A DNA stretch of 64,000 nucleotides from Acidobacteriota bacterium (GTDB lineage Bacteria > Acidobacteriota > Vicinamibacteria > Vicinamibacterales > JAKQTR01): NCBI GenBank assembly GCA_026393755.1, contig JAPKZO010000006.1, forward strand, positions 124,001 to 188,000, given 5' to 3'. The position numbers were made by a program, and so were the translations under genes. Each line of letters begins with the position of its first letter. The stretch's first letter is position 1. The notes beneath the pieces are model-generated. The model saw only the letters and a program-made list of their open reading frames with translations. It was not told the origin of the DNA and ran no database searches. Positions 23,417-33,456 of the stretch are shown piece by piece.

Positions 23417-23446
23417 CCGCCTTCGCTGCCTTCGGCAGCTTCTGCG
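23415..23446 (+). repeat. 32-base palindromic dispersed repeat, copy 1
   Basis: It begins AGCCGCCTTCGCTGCC and contains the hairpin GCTGCC-TTC-GGCAGC. It matches 62463-62494 at 28 of 32 positions, with differences mainly in the loop. The hairpin directly follows the Rrf2 stop and lies between convergent genes, so it may also end transcription. Confidence 0.6.
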
Positions 23447-23485
23447 TGCCAAGGGCCGTAAGGGCGTGACGGGTCGCGCCTCCTG

Positions 23486-24130
23486 CTACGCCGGCGGGCC
23501 CAATCCGATGGCGCCGAACATGCGCGATTTCACCGTGTCGACCGAGCCGACGCCGTCTATTCTCCGCAGCAGGCCGGCTTGCTCATAGTATGGAATCAGC
23601 GGCTGGGTCTTGCTGTGGTATTCCTGCAGACGCCTGATCAGGACGTCGGCGGTGTCGTCCTGTCGAATCAGCACCCGCGCCGCGATCTCCGCTGTCGGCG
23701 GCGGATCGAATTTCAGGTGGTAGATGTGCCCGGTGATCGGGTCGGTTGCCCGGCCCACGATGCGCTCCAGAATCGCGGCATCTTCGACTTCAATCAACAG
23801 GACGTGGGAGAGAGACCGGCTGTAGCGGTGGAGCATCTGATCCAGCCACTGGGCCTGGACGACCGTCCGCGGAAACCCGTCGAGCAGGAATCCGGGCTGG
23901 CAGTCCGGCTGCGTCAGCCGGTGCTCGACCAGCGCGTGCACGAGCGCGTCGGGCACGAGCGCGCCGGCCTCCGCGTACTTCTTGAACTCGAGGCCTTGAG
24001 GCGTCTGGCTCTTGATGGCGGTCCGGATGATGTCCCCGGTTGAGACCTGAAGGATGCCCAGTGCGCGGGTCAGGGCATCAGCCTGCGTTCCCTTTCCCGC
24101 CCCGGGCGGGCCGAGCAGCACGATATTCAT
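23486..24130 (-). CDS. adk: Adenylate kinase
   Basis: A 214-residue enzyme interconverting ATP + AMP and 2 ADP. It has the P-loop GPPGAGKGTQA, the AMP-binding STGDIIR and DGFPRTV..A motifs, a LID with GR.TDPITGHIYHLKFDPPP (no zinc cysteines) and the RQDDTADVLIRRL segment. ATG 24130 overlaps the HAD stop by one base (TGATG). It is last in a minus-strand chain after a HAD hydrolase and LutCBA, not in the usual secY-adk context, so it may be a second copy (cannot be tested here). Confidence 0.95.
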   Translation of the reverse strand: MNIVLLGPPGAGKGTQADALTRALGILQVSTGDIIRTAIKSQTPQGLEFKKYAEAGALVPDALVHALVEHRLTQPDCQPGFLLDGFPRTVVQAQWLDQMLHRYSRSLSHVLLIEVEDAAILERIVGRATDPITGHIYHLKFDPPPTAEIAARVLIRQDDTADVLIRRLQEYHSKTQPLIPYYEQAGLLRRIDGVGSVDTVKSRMFGAIGLGPPA

Positions 24131-25131
24131 CAAGCGGCCTCCGAACTTCGAATGACGGTCAGCACGTCGGCGAGCGAGTCGCAGTAGTGCTCGCAGAGCG
24201 GACGCGTTCCGCTCTGAATGATATTGCCCCCTGCGATCCCGATAGTGGGGAAGCCGGCCAGCCGAATCGCACAGACGCCGGCGCCGCTATCCTCGATTCC
24301 GAGCACATGGTTGCGCTGGTCGAACTCGATCCCGAGCCCGATTCTGGAGATCTCGGCGTAGAGCCACGGGTGCGGCTTGGGAGACAGTTCGCCGAGGGTG
24401 CCGGCGCGGCCGTGGCCGACCGGATACCCCGCGGTGATGATGGCATCGTAGAACGCGGCCGGGTCGCCCAGATCCATCGTCCTGAACGCGGCGACCAGTT
24501 CGGGCCAGGCCTTCTCGTGCAAGCCTGACGTGACCACGCCAATCCTGATGCCGTCGGCCTTGAGCGCCAGCAGAAAATCCCTAAGGCCAGGCGTCGGCAC
24601 GAAGACGTCGGTGCGGCCGCGCCCTTCGAGAATCTCGCGCATCTCGCGGCGCGTGTGCTCAAAGTAGTACCGGCGAGCCTGCTCGACGGTCTTGTCCGGG
24701 CAGTACTTGGTGATGCAGTACTGCAGATGCTCCGACACGCTGAAGCCGGATACGAACGGGAGGTCGGACGTCTCGAGCGAAAACGACGGCCGCCCGAGCA
24801 GGCTGGCGGTGGCCTGCTCGATCATCCACACCCAGAACGGTTCGCTGCGCACGGTGGTGCCGTCCAGATCCATCAGCACCGCGCGAACGGGCCGCTCGAT
24901 CTGCACGGGGTGCACCGGGTAGTACGCGGCATATCCCAGCGCCGATTTGACGTAGGCCAGTGTGCGGTCAGCAAACACGACAAACTCGACGCGGCCGTCC
25001 GCGGGCGTCAGGATCCGCTCCACGCCGTCGCGGCCGACGCGGAACGTGCCGTCGCTGCAGGCATCGAGCGAGAGCAGGCCCGTCTGGTCGGCCAGCGTTC
25101 CGAGTCCGGGGATGCTCAGCGGTTTGCTCAT
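24130..25131 (-). CDS. HAD-superfamily phosphatase-like hydrolase with N-terminal extension
   Basis: A 333-residue protein. The HAD core starts near residue 84 with LMDLDGTTVRSEPFW, followed by the helical cap, VVTSGLHEK (motif II), SPKPHPWLY (motif III lysine) and GIEDSGAGVCAI (motif IV). The first 80 residues form an extra domain without a recognised family. Substrate is unknown; the beta-phosphoglucomutase-like subgroup is the closest general match. It overlaps lutC by four bases (ATGA) and adk by one base, so it is co-translated with both. Confidence 0.85.
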   Translation of the reverse strand: MSKPLSIPGLGTLADQTGLLSLDACSDGTFRVGRDGVERILTPADGRVEFVVFADRTLAYVKSALGYAAYYPVHPVQIERPVRAVLMDLDGTTVRSEPFWVWMIEQATASLLGRPSFSLETSDLPFVSGFSVSEHLQYCITKYCPDKTVEQARRYYFEHTRREMREILEGRGRTDVFVPTPGLRDFLLALKADGIRIGVVTSGLHEKAWPELVAAFRTMDLGDPAAFYDAIITAGYPVGHGRAGTLGELSPKPHPWLYAEISRIGLGIEFDQRNHVLGIEDSGAGVCAIRLAGFPTIGIAGGNIIQSGTRPLCEHYCDSLADVLTVIRSSEAA

Positions 25132-25811
25132 GGGATCAGGATCACGTGCACGTGTTTCGGGCCGTGCACGCCGTGGGTCAACGTCATTTCAATATCGGCC
25201 GTCCGACTCGGGCCCGCGATCGCGACCAGGTTGCTTCCAGCCCCCACCAGATCCGGCCGCGCGACCAGGAGCGCCGGTAGCGACGGGAATATCCGGTCCC
25301 GCTTCACCACCGCGATGTGCACTGGCGGCAGCAGCGAGGCGAGCCGTCCGCGTCCGGGCCCGCTTGCCAGCACGATCGCCCCGCTGTCGGCCAGCGCCGC
25401 GTCAGCGCCGGTCACGCCGATTCCGACCTGCGCCAACACGCGAATACGCTCGTCGCGGCCGTGCTGATCGAATGGGAGATCATATGCCATGCGATGCAGT
25501 CCGCGCGACGTCAGCGTGTCGACCAGTCCGGCGCATTCGATAGCGTCCTCGTTCCAGCTCAGATATGACGAGGCTCCAGAGGCGCGGGCGATGCCGATGA
25601 TCGTGTCGCTGATCGTCGCGAGCGAATGCGCATGATGCACCTCGCCGGCAAGCGCGACAAGCGCCTGCGCGAATTGTTCGATCGGATCTTCCGCGCCCGT
25701 TGCCTCTGGCGGGACGGCATAGAACGGACGATCTGCCGACGAATGCGGAAGCTCCGCCCGAAGCAGCGCGTCGCGGACAGCCCCGAGCACCCGATCGCGT
25801 GAGTTCGTCAT
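25128..25811 (-). CDS. lutC: LUD-domain protein, lactate utilization subunit LutC-like
   Basis: A 227-residue LUD-domain protein with VTGADAALADSGAIVLASGPGRGRLASLLPPVHI and a C-terminal HGVHGPKHVHVILI motif typical of LutC/YkgG. It works with LutA and LutB in oxidising L-lactate to pyruvate. The ATG at 25811 overlaps the lutB stop (ATGA). The longer upstream reading frame is an antisense-frame artefact of lutB. Confidence 0.9.
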   Translation of the reverse strand: MTNSRDRVLGAVRDALLRAELPHSSADRPFYAVPPEATGAEDPIEQFAQALVALAGEVHHAHSLATISDTIIGIARASGASSYLSWNEDAIECAGLVDTLTSRGLHRMAYDLPFDQHGRDERIRVLAQVGIGVTGADAALADSGAIVLASGPGRGRLASLLPPVHIAVVKRDRIFPSLPALLVARPDLVGAGSNLVAIAGPSRTADIEMTLTHGVHGPKHVHVILIP

Positions 25812-27307
25812 CGGCGGGTCCGTTCCGCCCCGCGCTTCGGGCGCCACGACTGCGTAAACGACTTGGCAGCCGGGGCAGGGAAATCTCGCGACTGGGTCCA
25901 GGCCGCGAGCGGTCCGGGGAGCCTCGTCAACCACCCGTCTGGGGCGACGGCCGCGCCGATTCGGCCCACCAGATTGCCCACGTGGCGATACACGGCCGGG
26001 CGCGTCGCCACGGCCGCGAAGATCCGCATGCCAAGTCTGAGCCACGCCGGCCCGAGCGATTGGCGAACCGCCTGCGCGCGCAGCTTCAGGAGCAATCGCG
26101 GCAGGTCGATGCGGACAGGGCAGACGTCGCGGCATGCGCCGCAGAGGCTGCTGGCCTGCGGAAGCTCCGACCAGGCACCAAGTCCCTCGAGGCCGGGCAT
26201 CACTACCGATCCAACTGGCCCCGGGTAGACGCCACCGTACGCGTGGCCGCCAATCTGGCGGTAGACTGGGCAGACGTTCAGGCAGGCGCCGCAGCGGACG
26301 CAATAGAGGATTTCCGCCAGTTCGGAACCCAGCAGTCTCGTGCGGCCGTTGTCCACGATGACGATGTGGAGCTGGTCGGGGCCGTCCGGTTCGCCGCCGC
26401 CAGCATCGGCGGCGCTGCCACGACGCCGTGGCCCCGTCAGCACGTTTGTGTAGACCGGCATCGCCTGGCCCGTTGCGCTTCGTGCGAGCAGCTGCAGCAC
26501 GACGCTCAGATCGGCCGAGGTCGGGACGAGCCGCTCCAATCCCAGCAGCGCGACGTGGACCCGTGGCAAGGTCGTCGTCAGCCGGCCGTTTCCCTCGTTG
26601 GTCACGAGGCAGAGGCTGCCGGTGTCGGCGACGGCGAGGTTGACGCCGCTGACGCCCATGCCGGCACCGACGAACTGGTCGCGCAGCGTCTTCCTGGCGA
26701 ATGCCGTCATCGCGGGGATGGTCGCCACCTCTTCGTCGGTGGCCCCGAGCTTCTCGCGGAACAGCGCCGCCACGTCCTCGCGGCGACGATGCACGATGGG
26801 CGCGATGATGTGCGACGGCCTGTCCCCCGCCAGCTGGACGACGAACTCGCCGAGGTCCGTTTCGACGACGCGGATGCCAGCCGATTCCAGGGCGCTGTTG
26901 AGTTCGATCTCCTCGCTCAACATCGACTTCGACTTGACGGCGAGAGAGACTCCGCTGGCCCGGGCAATCTCCACGACCATGCGTGCGGCGTCGGCTGCCG
27001 TCTCTGCCCAATGGATGCGGCATCCGGCGCGCTCGGCATTCGTGGTGAACTCGACGAGGTAGCGATCGAGGTGTGCGATTGTGTGGGCGCGAATCCGCTG
27101 CGCCGCGACTCGCAGGGCCTCGGCGTACGGCAGCGCGGCAAAGGCGGTGGCGCGGCCCGTGGCGAGCCGGCCCGTGGTCATCGACAGCGCCTGGCGCAGC
27201 TTTCCGTCTCCAAGCGCCGTGTCGATGCGCGTGTGGAACGCGGCGCCGGCGACATCGGCCTCGGCGTGGGCCTTCGCAGCCGCTCCGCGGGAGGTCGACT
27301 CACTCAT
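25808..27307 (-). CDS. lutB: Iron-sulfur LUD protein, lactate utilization subunit LutB-like
   Basis: A 499-residue protein with a LUD domain in the N-terminal half (SKSMLSEEIELN, ETDLGEFVVQLAGDRPSHI, GVSGVNLAVADTGSLCLVTNEGNGRL) and two [4Fe-4S] motifs further on: CVRCGACLNVCPVY and CGACRDVCPVRIDL. The C-terminus has the LLLKLRAQAV and W..SRDFP..A..SF..W elements of LutB. It overlaps lutA by eight bases. Family role: the membrane-linked electron-transfer core of L-lactate oxidation. Confidence 0.93.
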   Translation of the reverse strand: MSESTSRGAAAKAHAEADVAGAAFHTRIDTALGDGKLRQALSMTTGRLATGRATAFAALPYAEALRVAAQRIRAHTIAHLDRYLVEFTTNAERAGCRIHWAETAADAARMVVEIARASGVSLAVKSKSMLSEEIELNSALESAGIRVVETDLGEFVVQLAGDRPSHIIAPIVHRRREDVAALFREKLGATDEEVATIPAMTAFARKTLRDQFVGAGMGVSGVNLAVADTGSLCLVTNEGNGRLTTTLPRVHVALLGLERLVPTSADLSVVLQLLARSATGQAMPVYTNVLTGPRRRGSAADAGGGEPDGPDQLHIVIVDNGRTRLLGSELAEILYCVRCGACLNVCPVYRQIGGHAYGGVYPGPVGSVVMPGLEGLGAWSELPQASSLCGACRDVCPVRIDLPRLLLKLRAQAVRQSLGPAWLRLGMRIFAAVATRPAVYRHVGNLVGRIGAAVAPDGWLTRLPGPLAAWTQSRDFPAPAAKSFTQSWRPKRGAERTRR

Positions 27308-28091
27308 GGTCGGATCCCGCGAGGACTTCGGCGATGTGCATGATCCGGACGGGACTGCGCCGCCTGCGGAGCCCGCCGCCGATGTGCATCAGGCAGCTGA
27401 CGTCGGTCGCCACCACGGCCTCGGCGCCGCTGCTCTCGATTGATGCGATCTTCGCTTCGAGCATCGCCGCCGAGACGGGAGCCATCTTGATCGCGAACAA
27501 GCCGCCAAACCCGCAACACGTTTCAGCGTCCGGCAGGTCCGCGCATCGCCCGCCCGTCGCCGCCCCGAGCAACTGACGCGGCGCCTCGCGAAGATCGAGC
27601 CCGCGCAGGCCGTGGCACGATGCGTGATAGGCGAGCCGGGTGTTCGTGCGGGATCCGGGATCGCTCTGGCCCAGCACATCGACAATGAACTGCGACAGCT
27701 CCCAGGTTCGCGACGCGAGTTCGCGGGCCTTCGGACCGTAGACCGCATCCTGCGCGAGCAGCTCCGGATAGTGGTTCACGATCATGTCGGCGCACGAACC
27801 CGACGGCACGACGACCGGGTCGGGGCTGGCCGACAGGACGTCGATCGTATGCCGCGCCATCGCCCGGGCATGATCGGTGAAGCCGCCATTAAGAGCCGGT
27901 TGGCCGCAGCATGTCTGGTCGGCTGGCACATCGACGGCGACGCCGGCCCGTTCGAGTACCGCGACAGTCGCGTGGCCCACACCGGGGAAGAACCGGTCGA
28001 CCAGGCACGTCGCAAACAGCTGCACCCGCGACGGGCGCGCGGTTGGCGGTTGCGGCGGCGGTGCGTCTGTGCTCGTGTCGGTCTTCATCAA
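27300..28091 (-). CDS. lutA: CCG-domain protein, lactate utilization subunit LutA-like
   Basis: A 263-residue protein with two cysteine-rich CCG domains: ATCLVDRFFPGVG...TCCGQPALN..G and YHASCHGLRGL...ETCCGFGGLFAIK, plus VATDVSCLMHIGG. This is the LutA/YkgE arrangement, related to GlpC/HdrD. Residues 1-20 are Pro/Thr-rich. It is the first of the LutABC chain, 77 bases after the Old Yellow Enzyme gene; shared transcription is plausible. A lactate permease is encoded at 53843. Confidence 0.93.
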   Translation of the reverse strand: MMKTDTSTDAPPPQPPTARPSRVQLFATCLVDRFFPGVGHATVAVLERAGVAVDVPADQTCCGQPALNGGFTDHARAMARHTIDVLSASPDPVVVPSGSCADMIVNHYPELLAQDAVYGPKARELASRTWELSQFIVDVLGQSDPGSRTNTRLAYHASCHGLRGLDLREAPRQLLGAATGGRCADLPDAETCCGFGGLFAIKMAPVSAAMLEAKIASIESSGAEAVVATDVSCLMHIGGGLRRRRSPVRIMHIAEVLAGSDHE

Positions 28092-28168
28092 TGACTCGGC
28101 GATGCAGACGGTACCATGGGGCCAATGTCAAAAGCGAGTCAAGGGCACGCCTCCGCGCGATTTCCCAG

Positions 28169-29254
<1,086 letters not shown>

Positions 29255-29280
29255 TTAGGATATCGCAGCCGGAGGTCAGG

Positions 29281-30039
29281 ATGATCCCAACGCTCGTCGC
29301 GGAAGGGCTGGTCAAACGATTCGGGGCCGTGTCCGCCGTTCAGCAGGTCAGCGTTTCGGTTGCGTCGGGTGAGGTCGTGGGCCTGCTTGGACCGAATGGC
29401 GCCGGCAAGACCACGACGCTGCGGATGCTGGCCGGCATCCTGACGCCCGACGAAGGCCACGTGCGGATTGGCGGCACCGACATTCACGAGTACCCGCTCG
29501 AGGCCAAGCGCCGGCTGGGATTCCTTTCCGGCGATACCCAGTTGTATCAACGGCTGTCGACCATTGAAGTGTTGCGCTATTTCGGCCGTCTTTACAGCGT
29601 CGCGCCGGCGGCGCTCGAGGCGCGGATTCGGCAACTGGTCGACGAACTCGAGATGAATGATTTCGCCGGCCGGCCGTGCTCGACGCTGTCGACCGGGCAG
29701 CGGCAGCGGGCCAATATCGCGCGCGCATTCCTGCACGACCCCGACCTGCTGATTCTCGACGAGCCGACCGCGGCCCTCGACGTGGTCTCGGGGCAGTTCA
29801 TCGTCGAATCGATCCGTCGGCAGCGCGCCGCCGGGCGCGCCGTGCTGTTCTCGACGCACATCATGAGCGAAGCCGAGTACCTCTGCGACCGGATTGTGCT
29901 CCTGCATGAAGGCCGCATCATCGACCAGGGGACCCTGGAGATGCTGCTTGAGCGATCGGGGAGCCGGAACCTGACCGACGCGTTCCTTCACCAGATCGGC
30001 CGCGAGGCGGTGACGTCGGGGATGGCGGCGACGTCATGA
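29281..30039 (+). CDS. ABC transporter ATP-binding protein (NatA/CcmA-like)
   Basis: A 252-residue ATPase with Walker A GPNGAGKTTTLRM, signature LSTGQRQRANIARAF, Walker B LLILDEPTAALDV and the H-loop STHIMSEAEYL. RBS GGAGG ends seven bases before the ATG. Its stop overlaps the permease start (ATGA at 30036-30039), so the pair forms one exporter. Closest class: NatA of Na+/drug exporters. Confidence 0.95.
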   Translation: MIPTLVAEGLVKRFGAVSAVQQVSVSVASGEVVGLLGPNGAGKTTTLRMLAGILTPDEGHVRIGGTDIHEYPLEAKRRLGFLSGDTQLYQRLSTIEVLRYFGRLYSVAPAALEARIRQLVDELEMNDFAGRPCSTLSTGQRQRANIARAFLHDPDLLILDEPTAALDVVSGQFIVESIRRQRAAGRAVLFSTHIMSEAEYLCDRIVLLHEGRIIDQGTLEMLLERSGSRNLTDAFLHQIGREAVTSGMAATS

Positions 30040-32180
30040 GGCTTCACCTGGTTCGCACCATCGTCTTCAAGGAACTTACCGAGACGCTGCGTGATCGCCG
30101 CACGCTGTTGATGATGGTCGCGCTTCCCGTGCTGCTGTATCCGATCATCATCATGGGGTTCGGCAAGCTCCAGGAATCCACCCGGGAAGCGACCGAGGGG
30201 CGGGAATCCCGCGTGGCCGTCTGGGGCAGCGGGCTCTCCGGACTGGAGAACGCGCTGAAGCGTGAGGGCAAGCTCCAGGTGGAAGCCTGGGCCCATGCGC
30301 CGCGCGATGTGAAGGAGGGGCTCGAGCAAGGCACGTTGAAGAGGCCGGCGCTCTCGGCCAAGACCGAGAAGGACGCGGCCGGAGCGCGCGATCGCTCGGG
30401 CGATCCCGTCCGCGGGACAACCGAATCGGCCTCGCCCGTGCTGGACGCGGCGCGGGCGGCCATTGTCGATCGCCGTGTGGACGCGGTGCTGGTCGTCTGG
30501 CCGGACGTCGCATCGGCTGTGGCCGAGGGGCGGGCCGGCGGCGTGTCGATCTACTTCGATTCGGTTCGCGAGGATTCCGCCGAGGCCGAGCGCCGGGTGT
30601 TCGAAGGGCTCACCGAACTCCGCCAGTCGCTGGTGCGCGAACGGCAGCGCCAGCGCGGTCTCGACGAGGGCTTCGCGATCGGGCTCGACCTGCGTTCGAC
30701 CAATGTCGCGCCCGAGAGCCGACGAACCGGGCAGCTGCTTGGCCTCGTCCTGCCGTTCATGCTGGTGACGATGTCGCTGCTTGGCGGGTTCTACCCGGCG
30801 ATCGATCTGACGGCGGGAGAAAAGGAGCGGGGCACGATGCAGACGCTGCTTTGCGCGCCCCTCCGGTCGGTCGAGATCATTGCGGGCAAGTTTCTGGCCG
30901 TGTGGATCGTGAGTCTGATCGCGGCGCTCGCCAACGTGGCGTCGCTCGGTGCGACGCTGATGCGCATCCTGCCGGGCGAGCAGATGAGTGTCGCGCCTTC
31001 CACTTTCGTGCTGACGTTCGTCATGCTGCTGCCCGTGACGTTCTTCATCACGGCGATCTTTCTGGCGGTCGCGGCCTTTGCGAAGGACTTCAAGGACGGA
31101 CAGAACTTCCTCACGCCAGTGTACATGCTGCTCGCGCTGCCGGCCGGCGTCACGATGCTGCGCGGCGTCGAGCTGAACGGCTGGACGGCCTTCGTGCCGG
31201 TGGTCAACATCGCCTTGCTGATCAAGGCGCTGCTCGTTTCCGAGGCCGCCGCCGATCTCGTGTTTCTCGTGCTCATCTCGTCGACGGCGTACGCCCTGCT
31301 GGCACTGTTGCTGGCGGCGCGGGTGTTCGAACGTGAACAGGTGCTGCTTGGAGGGCACGAATCGGTTCGCAGCCTGCTTGGCTTCGAGCGGACGAGAGGG
31401 AGCCGGCCTGGTCCGACGTTCGTGCTGACTGCGTTTGCCGTCGTGCTCGTGCTGACCTTCTATGGAAGCCTTCTACTCGAGCGTGCAGGCACCGTCACCA
31501 CCCTCCTCGTCACTGAATATGGGTTCTTCCTGCTGCCGACGCTGCTCCTGATGGCGGCGTTCGGCTTCCCGGCGAGGACCACCTTGTCACTCCGGCGCCC
31601 GCCCGTACTTGGCGTGCTGGCAGCCGTGCTCATCGGGTGTTCCGCGTGGGCGTTTGTCGGCGGCGTCCTCATCCGGCTCCTGCCTCCCCCCGAGTCGCTC
31701 GTGCATGCCCTCGAGAAGGTCCTGCTGCTCGATGGTCAGCCGACCTCGCTCTGGGTGGTGTGGCTGCTGATTGCCGTCACGCCTGCGCTGTGCGAGGAGT
31801 TCTTCTTCCGCGGACTCGTGCTGTCGGGCCTGCGCACACTCGGCATGGTGCCCGCCATTTTCGTGTGTGCGCTGCTGTTCGGACTCGCACACAGCTCCAT
31901 CTACCGCCTGCTGCCGACGATGTTCATCGGGGGGCTGCTGACCTGGCTCGTCTGGCGGACCGGATCGATCTGGTGCGGCATCATCGGCCATGCGCTCAAC
32001 AACGGCATCGCGGCGACTCTCGTCTTCGACAAGGGCCTGGGCGACTGGTTCGGCGCGAGTACGCAGGCGTTCCTTGGCTGGCCGCTTACGCTGGCCGGCA
32101 CGCTCGTCCTGGGCCTTGGCGTGCTGATGCTGAAGATGGTCCCGCCCGCGCGGGACGGACGCTCTTCTACGCGATCGTAA
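30036..32180 (+). CDS. ABC-2-type permease fused to a CPBP intramembrane protease domain
   Basis: A 714-residue fusion. The first ~450 residues are a NatB-like ABC-2 permease with one N-terminal helix, a large extracytoplasmic domain and a C-terminal helix bundle (LLGGFYPAIDLTAGEKERGTMQTLL). From about 470 a second helix bundle carries CPBP/CAAX-protease motifs: CEEFFFRGLVLSGLR, FGLAHSSIYRLLP and GIIGHALNN. The EE..R, H and H..N residues needed for CPBP activity are all visible. The domain may process an exported peptide or the permease partner (inference). It overlaps the 3' end of the convergent oxidoreductase gene by 14 bases. Confidence 0.9.
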   Translation: MRLHLVRTIVFKELTETLRDRRTLLMMVALPVLLYPIIIMGFGKLQESTREATEGRESRVAVWGSGLSGLENALKREGKLQVEAWAHAPRDVKEGLEQGTLKRPALSAKTEKDAAGARDRSGDPVRGTTESASPVLDAARAAIVDRRVDAVLVVWPDVASAVAEGRAGGVSIYFDSVREDSAEAERRVFEGLTELRQSLVRERQRQRGLDEGFAIGLDLRSTNVAPESRRTGQLLGLVLPFMLVTMSLLGGFYPAIDLTAGEKERGTMQTLLCAPLRSVEIIAGKFLAVWIVSLIAALANVASLGATLMRILPGEQMSVAPSTFVLTFVMLLPVTFFITAIFLAVAAFAKDFKDGQNFLTPVYMLLALPAGVTMLRGVELNGWTAFVPVVNIALLIKALLVSEAAADLVFLVLISSTAYALLALLLAARVFEREQVLLGGHESVRSLLGFERTRGSRPGPTFVLTAFAVVLVLTFYGSLLLERAGTVTTLLVTEYGFFLLPTLLLMAAFGFPARTTLSLRRPPVLGVLAAVLIGCSAWAFVGGVLIRLLPPPESLVHALEKVLLLDGQPTSLWVVWLLIAVTPALCEEFFFRGLVLSGLRTLGMVPAIFVCALLFGLAHSSIYRLLPTMFIGGLLTWLVWRTGSIWCGIIGHALNNGIAATLVFDKGLGDWFGASTQAFLGWPLTLAGTLVLGLGVLMLKMVPPARDGRSSTRS

Positions 32181-33171
32181 GCACGATCTTGCCGAACTGA
32201 TCGGCCTGGTCCATCCGTCGGTGGGCGGCGGCGCAATCCGCCAGCGCAAATACGCGGTCCACGACGGGCTTGAGACCGCCCTCAAACAACGCCAGCATGC
32301 TCGCGAACTCGCGCGGCGTGCCCATCGTGCTGCCAAGAATCGAGATCTGTTTCCAGAAGATCTTGCGCACTTCAATCGTGGAGAGCGACCCGGTAGTAGT
32401 CCCGAACGTGACGATGCGGCCGCCCGGTCTGATGATGTCAATCAGCGTGGGAAAGACGTCTTTGCCCGCGCTGTCGATGATGACATCCGGGCCGCCGCCC
32501 GCCAGTTGCTGTACCAGTTTGCCCCAGGCCTCGGCGCGGTAGTTCACACCTCCCACCGCCCCGAGGTCGCGGGCGCGGGCGAGCTTGTCGTCGCTGCCTG
32601 AGGTGACCAGGACGCGCGCGCCGGCGTGGTGCGCAAAGAGCAGCGCCAGCGTCGCGACGCCGCCGCCGACCCCGGTGACGAGAACCGTCTCTCCCGCTTT
32701 CACCTGGGCGCGCGTGAACACCGCACGATAGGCCGTCAGTCCGGCGAGCGGGATGGCGGCGGCTTCCGTCCACGTGAGCGCCGCCGGCCTGGGAAACAGG
32801 TTGCTGACGGGAACCGCGACCAGATCGGCGTATGTGCCGTTGTCGGGGAGGCCGAGGATGCGGTACCCCGATCCCTGCGCGCGATCGTCAGCGCCCCAGT
32901 CGAGGCTCGGATTGATGACGACCTCTGATCCGATCAATGAGCGATCGACGCCCTCGCCCACGCCCACGACCTCGCCCGCGCCGTCGGAGCCGAGGATGAC
33001 GGGCAGGGTGATGCCCGCGTAGAGCCCTCTTCGAATCCAGGCGTCCCGATGGTTGAGCGCGGCCGCGCGCACCCGCACCAGCGCCTGCCGCGGCCCTGGC
33101 GTCGGATCCGAGACCTGTTCAAGGACGAGTGTGTCGGGGCCTCCGAGCTCACGCAATACTACGGCTTTCAT
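32167..33171 (-). CDS. Zinc-type alcohol dehydrogenase-like / quinone oxidoreductase-like protein
   Basis: A 334-residue medium-chain dehydrogenase/reductase: MKAVVLRELGG start at ATG 33171, ALNHRDAWIRRG, LPVILGSDGAGEVVGVG, VNPSLDWG, and the NAD(P)-binding GVGGGVATLAL. The structural-zinc cysteines are absent and the catalytic cysteine position carries Asp/His, so it may be a zinc-free, quinone-oxidoreductase-like member. Substrate unknown. The upstream in-frame residues are encoded by a palindromic repeat and are not counted. Confidence 0.9.
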   Translation of the reverse strand: MKAVVLRELGGPDTLVLEQVSDPTPGPRQALVRVRAAALNHRDAWIRRGLYAGITLPVILGSDGAGEVVGVGEGVDRSLIGSEVVINPSLDWGADDRAQGSGYRILGLPDNGTYADLVAVPVSNLFPRPAALTWTEAAAIPLAGLTAYRAVFTRAQVKAGETVLVTGVGGGVATLALLFAHHAGARVLVTSGSDDKLARARDLGAVGGVNYRAEAWGKLVQQLAGGGPDVIIDSAGKDVFPTLIDIIRPGGRIVTFGTTTGSLSTIEVRKIFWKQISILGSTMGTPREFASMLALFEGGLKPVVDRVFALADCAAAHRRMDQADQFGKIVLTIA

Positions 33172-33197
33172 GGTGGTGGTTCTTCCGGCTCCTCGGC

Positions 33198-33221
33198 GGG
33201 CACGGCATGCCGTGCCCCTAC
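33198..33221 (-). repeat. GTAGGGGC-type palindromic repeat, copy 1
   Basis: On the minus strand GTAG is followed by the perfect 20-base palindrome GGGCACGGCATGCCGTGCCC. It lies just upstream of the oxidoreductase start. A second element with the same GTAGGGGC head but a different stem lies at 37489-37512. The shared head and changing stem suggest a mobile or spreading family rather than terminators. Confidence 0.6.
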
Positions 33222-33245
33222 GCATCCATTCTGGCCTTCCTGCTC

Positions 33246-33340
33246 CGTGTGTTCACGGTCCTCGGGAACGGCGGCCAACCTCGGGACACGTTACACCCAT
33301 TGATCAATCCCTGCCAACCGAAGTACTTTAATGGGGACGG
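33246..33340 (+). repeat. Dispersed repeat, weak match to 55695-55795
   Basis: Blocks GTGT-TTCAC, CTCGG, ACA(C/G)GTT.CACCC and a CTGCCAACC-like segment recur in the same order at 55695-55795. It is non-coding and sits between two genes, directly before repeat copy B (33345-33409). Similarity was judged by eye and is modest. Confidence 0.35.
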
Positions 33341-33344
33341 CTTC

Positions 33345-33409
33345 AAGACCTGCGTGAGCGGTGTGCATTGGGCCCGCAAGCACGGGTCTTGAGACCGGTT
33401 GCCTGCGTG
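33345..33409 (+). repeat. Dispersed repeat copy B
   Basis: It aligns with 20895-20960 (see that entry). TCAAGACC near 33346 and GGTCTTGA near 33388 form an inverted pair within the copy, so it could fold. It ends about 48 bases before the acyl-CoA dehydrogenase start and may contribute its leader. Confidence 0.45.
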
Positions 33410-33456
33410 TCTCCGCCGTTCGGCCGCCTGCGCTCTTCATCGGAAGGACTCTACTT

